Shown here: one piece after another, positions 11,893-23,741 of the stretch
Layout: every line of letters starts with the position of its first letter
Position numbering within the stretch: the first letter of the stretch is position 1
NCBI GenBank assembly: GCA_021014945.1
Contig: MU266549.1
Location: forward strand, 1-47,319
From: Leucogyrophana mollusca
Lineage: Eukaryota; Basidiomycota; Agaricomycetes; Boletales
Reading direction: 5' to 3'
DNA: 47,319 nucleotides
Program-made: the position numbers and the translations under genes
The notes under the pieces: generated by a model
Told to the model about the DNA's origin: nothing
The model's input: only the letters and a program-made list of their open reading frames with translations
The model's database searches: none

Positions 11893-13843
11893 CTACCGTC
11901 CAGCCCTCTCTAATATCCACAGCTGCTCAGAGGTATCCATCTCAACAAGATCCAACCATTCATGCAGCGGTTTCTTCAAGGCACCTTTTATCCCACCGCT
12001 CGGCACGTTAAGCTTCCATCTCGAGAACCCAGAGACGCTCTCGGCGACAATCCAACCCCCACCAGCTTCGGGCGACTCCGCGATGAGATGCGTGATATCC
12101 GTGGAGGCTGTGAGCGTCTCATGCGAGAGGGCCTCAGTTTTGTTGTATATCCAATGTGCGGATATCGGGGATGGTTGCGGAGGGGAATGGACCTGGAGAA
12201 AGAGTGAAGCGCCTGTCTGGGCTGCAAGGTTCGATATGTGAACGTGGACTACATGTATGATGTTGATTAGATGAAACTAAGATTTATCTGCGTGTGGCAC
12301 GTACCGTGCGCTTCGTCAGCATATCTCTTGTTGAATGCGACAAGCGCCGTTCCCCCTGGATAATTAACCATCGACGCCCGTGTGGAGACGATAGTGACGA
12401 CACAGTTGAGCGCGAGAATTCCCATCGCAGCTGCGAAGATAATCCGGCCGGAAAAGCGACTTTTCCTGCGCGAGACCCTGCCTACTTATCAACACGCAGG
12501 GTAAGGATGGAACGCAATGAGACGAGACTGACATCCACCGAGCGCCCCGCGCGGCCGCGACGTTAAATAGCGGGACGACATAAACGATGAACCGCCATTC
12601 TTTATGTTCCATCGCGCTGATGAGTGCGACGAACACGATTGGAGGGACGAGGAGAGAGCGGATGCGGCCGTCGAGGATCGCTCCAAGGAAAGCAAGGGGG
12701 AGGGAACCGAGAAGAAGCTTGGGGAGGTGGGCGGTTAGGTATTCGTGTGCTGGGGATGTCTGGAGATGGAGAGAGAACAGGCTTGGATACACACGACTAT
12801 AAGGAGGAAATGGGGAGAACCTACACCCCATTCAGAGCTTTTTCCTAGATAGACGTTGAAATAGATGCAGTATAGTTCAGCCCAAAGAGGCCATCGATCC
12901 CAGAAATACGAGTCAACTATGACTGTCAAGGCTGTGGTAATGTTCGAACGAAGTTGGTAGCAAGCGGGGAATCGGTAGAGTAGACGTACCAACTGACACC
13001 AACCCTGATAAAAGACCTACTTTTACCAACCTCAAGAATGACGTATGCCCGAGAACGAGAGCCTGCAAAGCGAGCGGTGCGAGCAAAAGGGCGATCTCAG
13101 CGCGGAAAACGACGGTAGTGAACGTCAGCAGCATAAGCGCGGTATCTACATGCGACGGCGATGGTTTGGTGACATTGCTGGCTCTGTTAAGCAATACAGA
13201 GAAGGCGACGTTGACTTCCCGCATCGATATGAAGCACATGTTGCTAACACACAGGAAGCGGGCTACTGGACGCACCAGGGAATAAAGCGAACATGTTTGG
13301 AAGCGTTCGGCCCATCCAAAATGGTAGATGGAACTGCGAGCATGTCAGAAGCACGTAGAGTAGGCCAGTCGGACGACCGAAACGTTTTGAGACCGCCCGC
13401 CGAATAAGGACAAACCCGATGGCGTTCACGGTTGCCAACACCAGACGCACTAGACGAGAAAGAGGGCACGTGAAATAGTAGCACCAACAGCAGTCGAAAG
13501 ACGTACCAACTAGTTGAAGGTCGACTTTCGAGGTAAGAAGACCAAACGAGCTCGCGAAGAGTGCGAGAGGCGCAGATAGCCACGCAAGGACTATACTTCC
13601 AATGAAAGTGCGTGGTACGGCACCCGGAAAGGTGAAATGATCGTACTTAGTTCCAGGGTGAGTTCCAGGATAATCAAACAAGGTAAAATAACATACCTTT
13701 GAAAGAGAGTCCCTACCGACGCCATACATGAGAACATCGTGTGTAGCGTGTAAGTTGAAGCTTTCTTCGACTTTAGTGTATGGTGCCAGCAATACATGCG
13801 TCCATCCCGTTGCCAGCAGCAGACAATCCATCAGAAAGCTCAT
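11893..13843 (-). CDS. ALG12: ALG12: Dol-P-Man:Man7GlcNAc2-PP-Dol alpha-1,6-mannosyltransferase
   Basis: The product adds the eighth mannose, in alpha-1,6 linkage, to the lipid-linked oligosaccharide in the ER lumen during N-glycan assembly, using dolichyl-phosphate mannose (GT22 family, known function). Eight exons give 515 aa: 13843-13697, 13645-13507, 13449-13276, 13214-12990, 12931-12825, 12759-12533, 12477-12305, 12248-11893. Family landmarks are clear: PYTKVEESFN near residue 21, FPGAVPRTF, GRTLPN, VDSYFWDRW, GKSSEWGTSP spanning a splice, EHKEWRFIVY, and MVNYPGG followed by a lumenal AAQTGASLFLQ segment. Many hydrophobic spans are present, and length is close to the animal and yeast enzymes. 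An in-frame upstream ATG at 13921 would add 26 residues. I prefer 13843 because it places the conserved motif at the usual distance. Introns are 51-69 nt, and all junctions were fixed by phase. Confidence 0.93.
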
Positions 13844-14195
13844 CGCGCATATACCGTCCTGTGTAGACAGTGACAGACGACTGTCACTGACATCGGGAGC
13901 TGCCGATGGATTAGTCAGCACATGGGTTCATCGACATCGCCACACCGCGTGCGATGAAGGTGCCCTCATACCACTCACACTGTTTCTCCACCGCATCTTA
14001 TGAATATCACCCAACTGATCTTCGCTGCACACCGCATTGCCCAGCTGCGATATAATGAGCAGGTCTGGATGGGAAAAATAAGTATAATGTATTGGTGTAC
14101 ACACAAAGGAAGAGTCCCGATACAGAAAAATAGTAAAACTGTACAACAATCAAAACCTGTCGCAAAGCGGAGGACTCGGGTGAACACGAACATAC
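13844..14195. other. Short intergenic region between ALG12 and the DUF6699 gene
   Basis: About 350 bases hold the ALG12 promoter/5' leader and the 3' end of the upstream neighbour on the same strand. An in-frame alternative ALG12 Met lies at 13921. No clear TATA box is visible. Confidence 0.4.
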
Positions 14196-15469
14196 TTAGT
14201 CTCTTTCATTGTATAGCGCAATAGGCCAGGCAAATTCTTGCTCCTTTTTCTCTCTTCCCGTTTTCAACTGCCACATTCCGTTCTTTCCCCTGACCAACCC
14301 CTCGAAGACAGTTTTACCCCTTAGAAAATCCACACGCTTCACCCCATCCGCTTTCTCCTCCGGGGTCCTACACCGCTCCGTCCACGCCAGCCTTAGCGTA
14401 TTCCGATCCGTCTCATCCAGCTCGTCGTTCCAATAATCACTGCGATGTATTCGTTTATACAGCGATGCATACAGCGCGATGAAGAAATCGCCAATCGAGA
14501 TAAAGTTCGAGTTCGTGGCGTGGATGTCGATGTACCACGGCAGACGGGAGTGGTAGATCCGCATGAAGGGCGTGGGAGGGATGGTACAGCTATGTGCCAG
14601 GTCTTTGTAGGTAACAGGGTGATCGATCTCGTGGAAGGTGAGTGTCTGAAGGTCTTGGCGAAGATCGAGGATGGCAGGAGGGAGGCCTCGATCGTGCCGT
14701 AGATAGGGATGTAAGGAGAGTTTTGAGCTGTCCGAGATTTCTGAAGGCAGAAGGTGATCAATGAGCAATTGATCTTATCGGACAGAAGGAACAACAGGAG
14801 AAACTAACCACTAGTCCTCGAGTTGCTCCCCTTGAGGCGGAACATGGACGATAGCCCAGAGCGAAACTTGAAATCGCGTCTCCAGTTCCCCGGGCGCTCG
14901 TCAGAGGGGAAGTACCCGCCCATCGAAGCAGTGCGAGAAAGCGTAGATGATGGCGTATGCACAGTATTAGGAAACGTCGAGTGTGTATTAAGTGCTAGAC
15001 GGTCAATGCCAGCAGATGGGACATCAAAAGACGGTGATTCGTCATCCCACGCACGCCACGGCGAGCGCGCGCTAACGGAGTTAACTCTCCGCCGTTCAGC
15101 CATCGAAGACGGAGTCGACTGACTATGGGTGCGGCGAAGATTGGTTGACTGAGAGCGCTGGTGGTGATTCTCGGGGAAAGGATTGTGGCGGGGGATGTAT
15201 GGGCTAGGGACAGGTGGCTCGCGAGGGTAGTTTTGCTGCCAGGCAAGGTGATCTGGGACATGAGGGCTCGGAAATGCTGCGGAGGGAGGAGGTCCATGAC
15301 CAAACTGGCCAGGGTACCCAGCTGCAGAACGAGGTGGACCAGCAAACGCGCCGGGGAAGGCATGGCTGTTGACGGCGCTATATGTTGCGCCAGGTGGCGG
15401 TGGTATGTTCCCCATTCTTCGTCCAGGTGGTGAGTTTGCATCGACGAGGTCTGGCATGCCATCGTACAT
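14196..15469 (-). CDS. DUF6699 domain protein with Pro-rich N-terminus
   Basis: Two exons, 15469-14809 and 14740-14196, encode 401 aa. The first ~220 residues are low complexity (PPPG, HTHS and Ser-rich stretches), have no membrane span and look intrinsically disordered. The second exon carries a compact domain: ILDLRQDL near its start, an RIYHSRLPWYIDI strand, SIGDFFIALY, RIHRSDYWNDEL and RVDFLRGKTVFEGLVRGKNG. This matches the DUF6699 pattern common in Agaricomycetes, where it is often found behind a disordered tail. The intron acceptor was placed at CCTTCAG (68-nt intron). An in-frame alternative acceptor would make a 35-nt intron, which is implausibly short. Function of the family is unknown. 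Confidence 0.82.
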
Positions 15470-18433
15470 GGTGAATGGCAGCTGTCTGCTGGCAGAAATG
15501 AAAGGCTTGTTCGAAGGAAAGCAAGATCAAGAGAAAGCAATGTGTTTCAAAGCGTTGGCAATGCTTGACACTGGTCGATGTCGCGGGCTGTTCGTCACCA
15601 ATCTTCAGCGCCTTCGAGATTCCGTCCCACGAGTCAAAAGTCGGAAAGATAGCGAGATGCAGGCTGCAATTGATCACCCAGTCCCCAAATATCGATTCCT
15701 TGGCTGGGGTGCTTGAGAAAGCCGGTTTCAGAGCGGTTGAAAAAAGGTCTCGGTGTTCTGACTTTGTTGGTTTTCTATATGGCTTTGCTGATCGCCCACT
15801 TCAAGGTTCTAACCTGGCCAAAACCTGGCACATGACAACCACAGCTTCAACTTGAATTGCAGGACTCGGAATATTCGGTGTCCATTGGGAAGGAGAGGAG
15901 AAAGATGCTCCAGCTGTCGACGCTTTTCTGCAAGGATGATAGAGGATTCTGGCCAAACCGAAAATCAGCCCAGTCATGGAGAGAGCCACGACCCCGCCAC
16001 GCTTCAAAGTTCTATTGGCAACCAATATTGCGCCTCATTTCCTCAGTCCGTCTCAATTCTGGACCTTACATAGGTAACCTTTCGACCCCCATTTTCTCCC
16101 ATCCACTTTGTGCATTGTACGGCTTGAGGGTCCACAAATGGTGTTAGCGACTGCCTGTCCTCCAACTCAGCTTCCGCCACCAACAACGACCAAGGTAAGC
16201 ATTTTTCACTTGAATGTCTCATTGCAGCACCCCGTTCCGGATGCACGTCCAGTAGATTCCAGCAGGACAGGCTGTAATAATTGATTGTGCCATCGGAACT
16301 TGAAGCCCGTGTTCGTACCCAGAGCTACCCAGAGCTGTTTACTCGCAGAGCTCTGGCGAACCAAGGAACAAGAGCCTCGAGGTAATTGGTGAACGCCAAA
16401 GGACCGGGGGTGGTTTTCCATGGAATCTCTGAGAGATATGAGTCATGGTTCGTCGTCTTTGCTGTAGTCTCCCGCCCGCAACTTCAATGACAGTTATGTA
16501 CTGGCGTTCTCCGAGGCTAATTTTCGTGTTCTCGATGCTGCACCCTCGTCTTGAAGGTCTATGACTCTGTAAGCGGACATTGCATCCTACCTATCCCCCG
16601 AATCCGCAGCAGCACCCTGCAACCGACGCTCCAAGGTAGGCCTTTAGGAAACGAGGGGCCTGGGTTACCAAGGGCCAGCTTCGCCGTCAAAATCGTCTCC
16701 TTAGCCTGGATCATTGCTGTAAATTAGTAGCTTCGCCGATATATGGGCTGTTAGTACTTGAGCCAGCAATTTGTGTCGTAAAGTCGTACGTTCCTCTACC
16801 TTTTCCTCCCGCAATTTATACTAATTGTACGGGGTCGAATCGCAGATGAGCCTAACGCTAGTCCTGGGCGTTACTGCGGCAGCGATCGATCAATAGGCTC
16901 TTTGTCGTTTCCTTTCGCAGCCGCCGAGTACAGGGAGGCCTCGCAAGCGCAGTCGATTAAATTAACGAATCTGCTTAACCTTCAGGTACCCATTCCCTGG
17001 CTATTCCCGGGATGAGCCCAAATCTCTCAGATCGCCGGTGAGCTTTTAACAGTAGTAGCTGTGCAAACCCCATACTACTTATATTAGTGTCGACCGACTT
17101 ACTAGTTCCACAGGGCATTTGTGAATAAGGTCTGCTCACCTCTAGGAGCCAGCCCTGCTGGCACGCAAGATAGCGTTCACATTTCACCCTATTCAGTCCG
17201 ACACCATGGCGATTCTACTAACGAGTGGATCGTCTGCTAATCGATGTTTTTCCGTCATGGATCTCGGGACAACTCATTTCACGGATCGTATAGAAGATAG
17301 CAGAGAAGAACAAGGTCGTGATGGACGCCAAAAAGTACAAAGTGTGTATTTGCACCTTCACGACGCGGCTAAGGGGTTTTGTACTCGCTCCACCATCTCC
17401 GCATCATCCACAAAACATATCCAGAACGGCGTTCACTTCCAAAGGTGATAGCAACTGGTGACCCTGAACTCTGCGGCGAGCGTCTGAACCTTGCGGCGAG
17501 CAGCTCCGAAGCTCTGGTCAGCTTAGCTGACATATCGGCGTGCCTCCTAGAAGCATATGGCGAGCGGAGGCCACCTTGCCTCTCCAACGTTCTAATTCAA
17601 ATCGAGGGCACAAGTGGGGGTAAATACCCATCCGCCCAGGTCTACGCACGCTGCGGGTTCTCGCGGCCTAATTTTTATTTGCACGGGTGGCTCGGCCACC
17701 CCGATATGCCGAATATACTACCACGATACCCTCAATCATGATGCGTTTCCTCCGCTGTCTTCCCCGACTTGTACGGCGATAGTTATCTTGCATTTTCTCC
17801 TCCGAATGTCTGCCCGAATCCGCCATCTTCGGCGTCGACGGTGACAACCATTTCGTCAGGTACGCCGTGATGACGACTCCGAGCCGGCGCCCGCACAGCC
17901 TGGTGCGCGATATATCAGTTCTCACCCACAAGCAAGGCAACCTCATGATCCCAGAGCTTAATTGCACGTGCATCGATCAATTACCCCCACCTCTTCCATT
18001 ACATACTTGCCACATCGGTCATGGGAAGAAGACGTCCGCCATTCGGAGGTCGGAGCCCAGATATCGATGTCACTTGTCAGCGCTCGTCAGCACTAAACTA
18101 AAAACTCGTCGCAGGAAATCATTCTGGATTTCTGGAAACTGTAAGCCGTCGTTTCACCGAAACGACGGCGTGTCGTCTACTTGTACCTACACATACATAC
18201 ATGCAACAAAAAGTATATACACAATAAACAAGGGGTGCCAATGGATATGGACAGAACACAAACATTATTCAGTGTGTCGCAGGAGAAAGAATGGGAGTGG
18301 GAAGGGGGGAGAGGAATATGTTACAGTGGGGGAATCCGTTAGTTATAATGATACACCGGTAGGATATATAGATGAGAATCCGAGCCTGGAGGTACCGACC
18401 GAGGAAAATAACTGTGAAAATGATGAGATGTGA
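15470..18433. other. 3-kb gene-poor stretch
   Basis: I see no supportable gene. The minus strand around 16025-15801 has a hydrophobic frame, and 17379-17741 (+) is open for 120 codons, but neither shows motifs, a credible start context or splice continuity. A short CATA-type simple repeat lies at 18188-18204. The stretch holds the promoter of the DUF6699 gene and the 3' side of the HMG-box gene. Confidence 0.4.
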
Positions 18434-19981
18434 TCAATACGCGGGAAGTGATGACATGAAGGCGGTAAAGTCCAAGTCCACGCCAGCCAGCTCCGCCTTC
18501 GCCGGCTCGAACGAGGTATATTGTTCCCTAGAGAACGACGAAAAATCAGGTTGGGGATATATCGGCCCGTCCATTGAACCCGTGTGAGCGAAGGCATTGA
18601 TATTCGAGTACTCGTGTCCACACTGCAGCTCGTACTGATTACTTTGGGAGTAGTTGTCGAGGGGGAAGGAGGGCATGGCGAATGGATCGTCACACGGTAG
18701 GCACGTCTGCTCGTAGGCGGGACTGGGTAGCGAATGTGACTGGGGCGTCGCTGGTAAGCTGGCAAAGGGAGACGAGGCAGCCGTCCAATCACTGGTATAG
18801 CTGGTATCAACAGACAAAGCAGGAGATGGTACCCGGGTATCATTCGGCGAACAGGGATAGCTCGCGAATTGAGAGCCCGTTGGCGATATCGAATCACCAA
18901 AGGGAATTGCGTACAGGAATGGGTCGAGTTCCTAGACAGTCAAAGTCTGTTAGAATAATCCCACTCGTTATATTGATGATTAAAACTTACAAATGAATTG
19001 GAGGGGAAGGTGTAATCTGGTGAGGGGATAAATGAAGGTGAGTCGGTGAAAGCGAAGAAAGCATCTGCTGGCGCAGCGGGTGTTGGCTGGGATGATTCCT
19101 CGACTTTCGTAGAAGCGGGCTGTTGCGTAAGCGATGGCTGACTACTTGATGAACGAATGCGGCGAGGAGCGGGCGACGTAGTAAGGAAAGGCTTCTTGGC
19201 GTTGGCGTCGTCGATGGGTGCGGACGAAGATCGGCGGTATGTACGAGCGGTGATCGGCGCCTCGAATCTAGTCACGACTTCGGGGACGTGGTGACGGTCG
19301 AACTCCTGGATCGCTGCATCGAGCTCCTGACCCTTCTTACCCTCGACAAGGAGCTCGGCTATCTTGGCACACCGCTTCATGTCTTTCGGCTCCACTTCGC
19401 GCACCTTCCGCTTTTCCGTCCCACCCTTTGCTTTCGTATGGGAGGGACGGAATGCGTACTGCGGGAACTTGCGTCTGTGCTCCTCGAGGGCCTTCTTCGC
19501 TTTAGCATGCCATATCTGGCGCTCGTCGTGCGGCATGTTCTGCCAAGTGAGACCAATGATCTTCGATAAGGTAGAGTGGTTGGTCTCGACCTCGGTCGAG
19601 ACATGCTGGCTTTTGATGAACGACGATCGGAAAAGGATGAAGGCGTTGGGAGGGCGAGGTATATGATCATCGGGGCGTTTCTTACTGTGAGCAGGACGGC
19701 GGGACGAGCACTCTGCATTGGGTGTGGGGAAGAGGATGGGTTCGAAGGTAGCCTCGACGGCTGGAGGGGGATCGTTGAATGTCACAGGGGTCACATTCGG
19801 TGCAAACGCTATGCTCTGGTGAGATGCAGGCTCAACAGGAGCAGTCCAGGTTAGCTGGGCGCCTAAATTTTTATCGATGGGAAATCATGTCAGTATCTTG
19901 TTATCGCCACCGCAAGACAATAAGAAAAGACATACCGTCTGCAGCACTGCGTTTCGCTCCTCGCGATCGCTCAGCAGGCAT
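18434..19981 (-). CDS. HMG-box (MATA_HMG/SOX-like) transcription factor
   Basis: Three exons, 19981-19936, 19862-18991 and 18931-18434, give a 471-aa protein. The HMG box covers about residues 85-155. It opens RPPNAFILFRSSFI, has the central SKIIGLTWQNMP, and ends QIWHAKAKKALEEHRRKFP, which is the SOX/MATA subclass of sequence-specific HMG domains in fungi. A basic RRPAHSKKRPDDH segment precedes the box. The C-terminal half is rich in Ser, Pro, Gln and acidic residues (FFAFTDSPSFIP, YPQPDFSSFSRE), typical of an activation region. The 16-residue first exon ends in a split Gly codon, and the phase match is exact. The protein is nuclear by inference. Fungal relatives include mating-type and developmental regulators, but nothing nearby (pheromone, receptor or homeodomain gene) supports a mating-type locus. 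Confidence 0.88.
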
Positions 19982-20566
19982 AGTTTGATGGAAAGGGTAT
20001 CGCTGAAGGGTCGGGGGGAGGGAGCTAAGAGTGAGGGACCGAGAAAGGTGCGCAAGGGAGAGCACGAGGCTGCTGACGGCGGGAACTTTATACTCAGCAA
20101 TATACGTACACGGTAATCTCAGGGTCCTAATGGAAAAGCGAGGTTAAGTGGAGGACGGCATACCGTAGGCAATAGAAGGGTTATAAAACGTTACAGACAA
20201 GGCTTCCATGCCCAACAAGCATCATGACAACTTGTAAGGTCCGACGGTTCTAGTACACACATCTATCCGCAAACACTGCCTGGAATATCTGGTCATCAGC
20301 CCATCCGCCAGAAAAAAATCACTCGCCTTTCGCACAAGAACAAGAGTTAAAAAGGCAGGTTGGGCCCGAGACAACAGAGTGTTCACGCATCAATCCAGTG
20401 TCAGTTTTTATCTTTCTCCACCATCACCCGTTCCTTATCGCGGCCCCTCGCCTGCCCACGCTTGCCTTTTCTGGATATTCTCGGTTTGCTTCCGTTCCGG
20501 AGCTATATTTTTCGCTCGCTTAACGTGCCTCGAGGATCGCTCTCCCTCCTCTATGTAAAAATTAAA
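19982..20566. other. Promoter region of the HMG-box gene; no gene seen
   Basis: The region upstream of the HMG-box start has no convincing open frame. Pyrimidine-rich DNA at 20400-20560 could be the leader of the uncertain gene that follows. Confidence 0.35.
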
Positions 20567-21090
20567 ATGCAGCTTTCACCCCCAAAAGCTATGAACGAAG
20601 GTAAGAGAAACACGCCTTTCTGATTTGGGGACACACCACGTTCGTTTACAGTCAGATGCCGACCTTTTGCATTGACCTCTGCCGTAGTGATCTTCAGAAG
20701 CTTGGTAACATGACTGGCCAGGCTGGGTGGATGCTTCGAACTCCAAGGCTACCCATGTTGCCGCTTGCCTTGTTTGGTGTGTATTGTTCCATCATACATA
20801 CGCTTGCAAACATTCGCGGTTGTCTATCTTGCCATTGGCGATCGGTTGTATGGGCAGTCGGCCCTGGATCCGACGGCTTGCCCGTTCGAGCGTTCTGTTT
20901 CGACTAGTGAGTTGCGGGTCGTTAGATGATGCCGATCGTCGCACCCCCGTACCTTCTCCCTTTCATCGACCAAGGCATCTTCGCAACCATCTTCGCCACT
21001 TCAGAGTGGACCCTTGCAATTTCGCTATTTGCAACTGCCATATACATGAATATAGATCTGACTGACGTTTTAGCAGGTTTAATATAGTAT
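20567..21090 (+). other. Possible small multi-exon membrane-protein gene or relic
   Basis: An ATG at 20567 is followed by a good donor after 20600 (GTAAGAG) and an acceptor before 20652. In that phase the second exon reads FALTSAVVIFRSL. Further along, a protein-like stretch TFAVVYLAIGDRLYGQSALD (around 20815-20875) leads to a GTGAGT donor. A 68-nt intron would bring the frame to IFATSEWTLAISLFATAIY, a good membrane span, before TAG near 21089. The middle part cannot be joined without an extra unsupported junction. I cannot name a family. It may be a degraded gene. Confidence 0.25.
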
Positions 21091-22569
21091 GGCTCCGCTT
21101 GAGCAATAATCTGTCGAATATCTCGTTTCACCGTCTCCGAGCACCTCCTGACGCCTGGACTGCGGCAGTGGTCGGCAGTTTCCACAACGTCGTCACGCCC
21201 GGCTCAACAGCTGTAGCGGGAATGGGCAGTGGCCGAAGTTTCTCGCTCCCCGCAGATTAAGCTGGTCGAGACCACGGTCACTCAATCTGATGCGTACCTG
21301 CTAGAATCGTGCCAGAACGACTAGCGCCATTTTCCATGGCCGAGAACAAGCCGAGAAGGAGGAGTCACTGACAGCATTAAACTACGGATCCCGCCAGGGC
21401 CCAACAACACCTGATTTGTCTCCAATGAAAGCTCGGAGCCAGCGACTCGGCACTGAAGCTGTACCGGCGCAACTACATGACGGCGTCGGTTTACATGATA
21501 CGCAGCACCCTTTCACCATGGTCACCTACCTCTAGCTACCAGCACATCTCAGCGCGTGTGCATCCATGTGCATCCTGTGGCCCCAGGTTTGTTCTTGCTC
21601 CTGTGTTATATTCCGTGAGCGAGACCCTTGTTTATCTTATTCGCTAACCCTGGACCGCCGGCAACAGCGAGCTCCATTCGTTCGCCGTCGTGATGTACGG
21701 CACCGACCCCGACCGACCCTCGACACTCCTCTCCAGGCTGGGCTATATTTGTTAAGTTACGCGCCACCTCCGTTCTCCGATTCCTCAGGGACGCTAAATG
21801 AGCTGATTGTCACAAATGATGCTCGTTTTCCGTCGTCGCTGGCATTAGATTTTCCAGCTTGCCCCCTCTTGGCTCGCAGTACATTTGGCGCTCGGTGACG
21901 CGATTTTATCCGCCATATCCACGGGAACTCCCCCCACCTCTATCCTGCCTTCACTTGGACGGCCATGACCCACATCTCTCACAACCCTCGGGAGAGTACT
22001 TTATATCTGGGTGCTTCCTCTAAGGTAGTTACCATGCCGCCGAGAGACAGGCCAGCAGGCTCGTGTACGTGCCTCCTCTTGTGCCACTGCGACCACCAAA
22101 TTGTTCCACTGTCCGGACGGGTTTATGCCTGTTCACACAAACGAGGATACAAAAATACAAGTGTCCCTCCGGTCACTAAGATAGCTCTACGTAGAATCGA
22201 ACCCACAAGTATAGAAGCAAAACAAATACAAGACAGAATATCACATATCAACGCATCTGGAGTGGATACGTCGGAGCCATAAGTAGATGTCTGTAAAATC
22301 GCAACCACGTCGAAGAAGCTTCGCAAATAAATAGAAAATGAACTTGAAATGATGGGGGAGTGACCACGACCAGCGACGGTCGGCTCCTCAACGCCAAGGA
22401 AGACTCGGAGTTTCGACACGTTCTACACAATGATAATCGACAGCAAAAAAGGAGTGGCTGGCCTTGCCCTAATTGAGCGCAGGACGAGCTCTCAGGTCTT
22501 CGCGAAATAAGAGTTTCGACATGCGGTCGGCCATCGTCTTCACGAAGCCTCTGCCCGACCACGACGAAA
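21091..22569. other. Gene-poor region
   Basis: Apart from short motif-free frames (for example 21566-21898 +), nothing is supportable. The right end is the 3' flank of the module-array gene at 22570. Confidence 0.4.
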
Positions 22570-23416
22570 TCATATAAGGCTCCGGGTCCGACTCACAGTC
22601 CGGATCCTCGGGAATTCCCGACAGCGAGTGTGCTGTCGTCGATATTGGTCGGATAGAATGCCATCATAACAATTTAGGTATTCGTCGTCGGTCAGCGACA
22701 AGTACACACCTTGGACCTCCGTGTCAGCAGGCCTCTCACTCAAGCCTTGTTCACGGTCAAGCCGCAAAGACACCAAATCTCCCTTCACTGGCGACTCCTG
22801 GGACCACTTCTCGCCTATGTGACCGTCGCCTACCCGCTTCGAACGGCTTCGACGAGCATACCTTGCTCCAGAGCGCTTATTCACCCAGAACTTTTCTGAG
22901 TTTATATGGCGCTCTGGAGGAAGGGATGCTTCGAACCGAGTGTTCGCATCGACGAACGGGGTAAACTAAGGAGACAGAACTTGTGGGCTAGTGCTCGTGA
23001 ATGCGATGTCATGACAATGCTCACCTCAGGCTGTGTTCGTTTCTCGTGTACGGCCCACGCTCTGACCGCGTCGGGCACTTCGTCAAGCCGCTTATTCTCG
23101 AACTTCCCAAACGGTATGCAGTATGCTCCCGGCGCGCGGGTGCGACGAAGGTGGATCTCATAGCCACCGTTGGCCACACAAAATTGGGGGTGCTGGGAGA
23201 TGAGGTGTGGTCAGTACGCTGCCAGAATTTTCGTCACACTGTGCTCACCCACGAATATTTCCTGTTTTCAGGTTTGGTCGCCCAATACCTGTACCTGTCG
23301 GGAACATTTCTCAATGGCCGCCCAGCATGTATGCCGAACTGGAGCACATATGCCCCTGGGTCGTCTTCGTTCTTACCGGAACCGTGAATTGTGGCTTGGT
23401 TTTGAGATTCTAACAT
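22570..23416 (-). CDS. Module-array gene V: FGKYKG-type repeat protein, 243 aa
   Basis: Three exons, 23416-23249, 23192-23025 and 22965-22570, encode 243 aa. Exon 1 (56 codons) is one module containing DPGAYVLQFGIHAG, then NVPDRYRYW, and ends on a Trp codon. Exon 2 (also 56 codons) is a second module, ANGGYEIHLRRTRAPGAY then IPFGKFENKRLDEVPD. Exon 3 starts like the third module of its relatives (DANTRFEASLPPER) but then departs into a basic and acidic tail (RSRSKR, LSLTDDEYLNCYD). The motif resembles the FGKYKG..L..LP..YL.W core of DUF3820-type domains. That resemblance is pattern-based and function is unknown. Introns are 56-59 nt and phase 0. This gene is a tandem duplicate of gene IV at 25292-26021. 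Confidence 0.7.
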
Positions 23417-23741
23417 GGTGGCTGGGTATCAGACCAGGAGTACAAGTCTAAGGTGAACATGCGGCAACAGCGCGTTAAATAGTTGCATGTACGTCACGTG
23501 CTTTTACATGAGTAGGCAAACAATGAAACAACGGAGAGGCTAAGTACGGGCTACTTGTACATCCAACGCATACATGATACAAACAGCCAAAAGCACACAG
23601 CAACGACAACACATACACAGCAAAGGCAAAGGGACTTCCAGGATACCGTCTGTTCATTATTCGGTACTCACGCAAGGATCGAGGCGACACTCATCGTGCA
23701 CCTTTCGGGTTGCCATCCGTTGAAAGTTCGACGCCCGCGCG
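23417..23741 (-). promoter_or_regulatory. Shared promoter block upstream of gene V
   Basis: The region 23430-23700 is closely similar to 26040-26330 upstream of gene IV, including the palindromic word TACGTCACGTG at about 23491 (26100 in the other copy). The spacing to the start codons is similar in both. It is likely a duplicated promoter with a CRE/E-box-like core. Confidence 0.45.

Noticed and set aside
15801..16025. Hydrophobic minus-strand frame that could be a small membrane protein
   Set aside because: It lacks an ATG at its start, has no conserved features and no splice partner.
17379..17741. 120-codon plus-strand frame
   Set aside because: No recognisable motif, no ATG at the start of the open stretch with conserved context, and other frames are equally open.
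18434..19981. HMG-box gene as part of a mating-type locus
   Set aside because: No homeodomain, pheromone or receptor gene is visible on either side, so only the protein class can be stated.
22130..22215. Possible tRNA T-arm (GGTTCGATTC-like word on the minus strand near 22195)
   Set aside because: The flanking bases do not form a five-pair T stem, and no matching anticodon or acceptor stem is found at the right distances.
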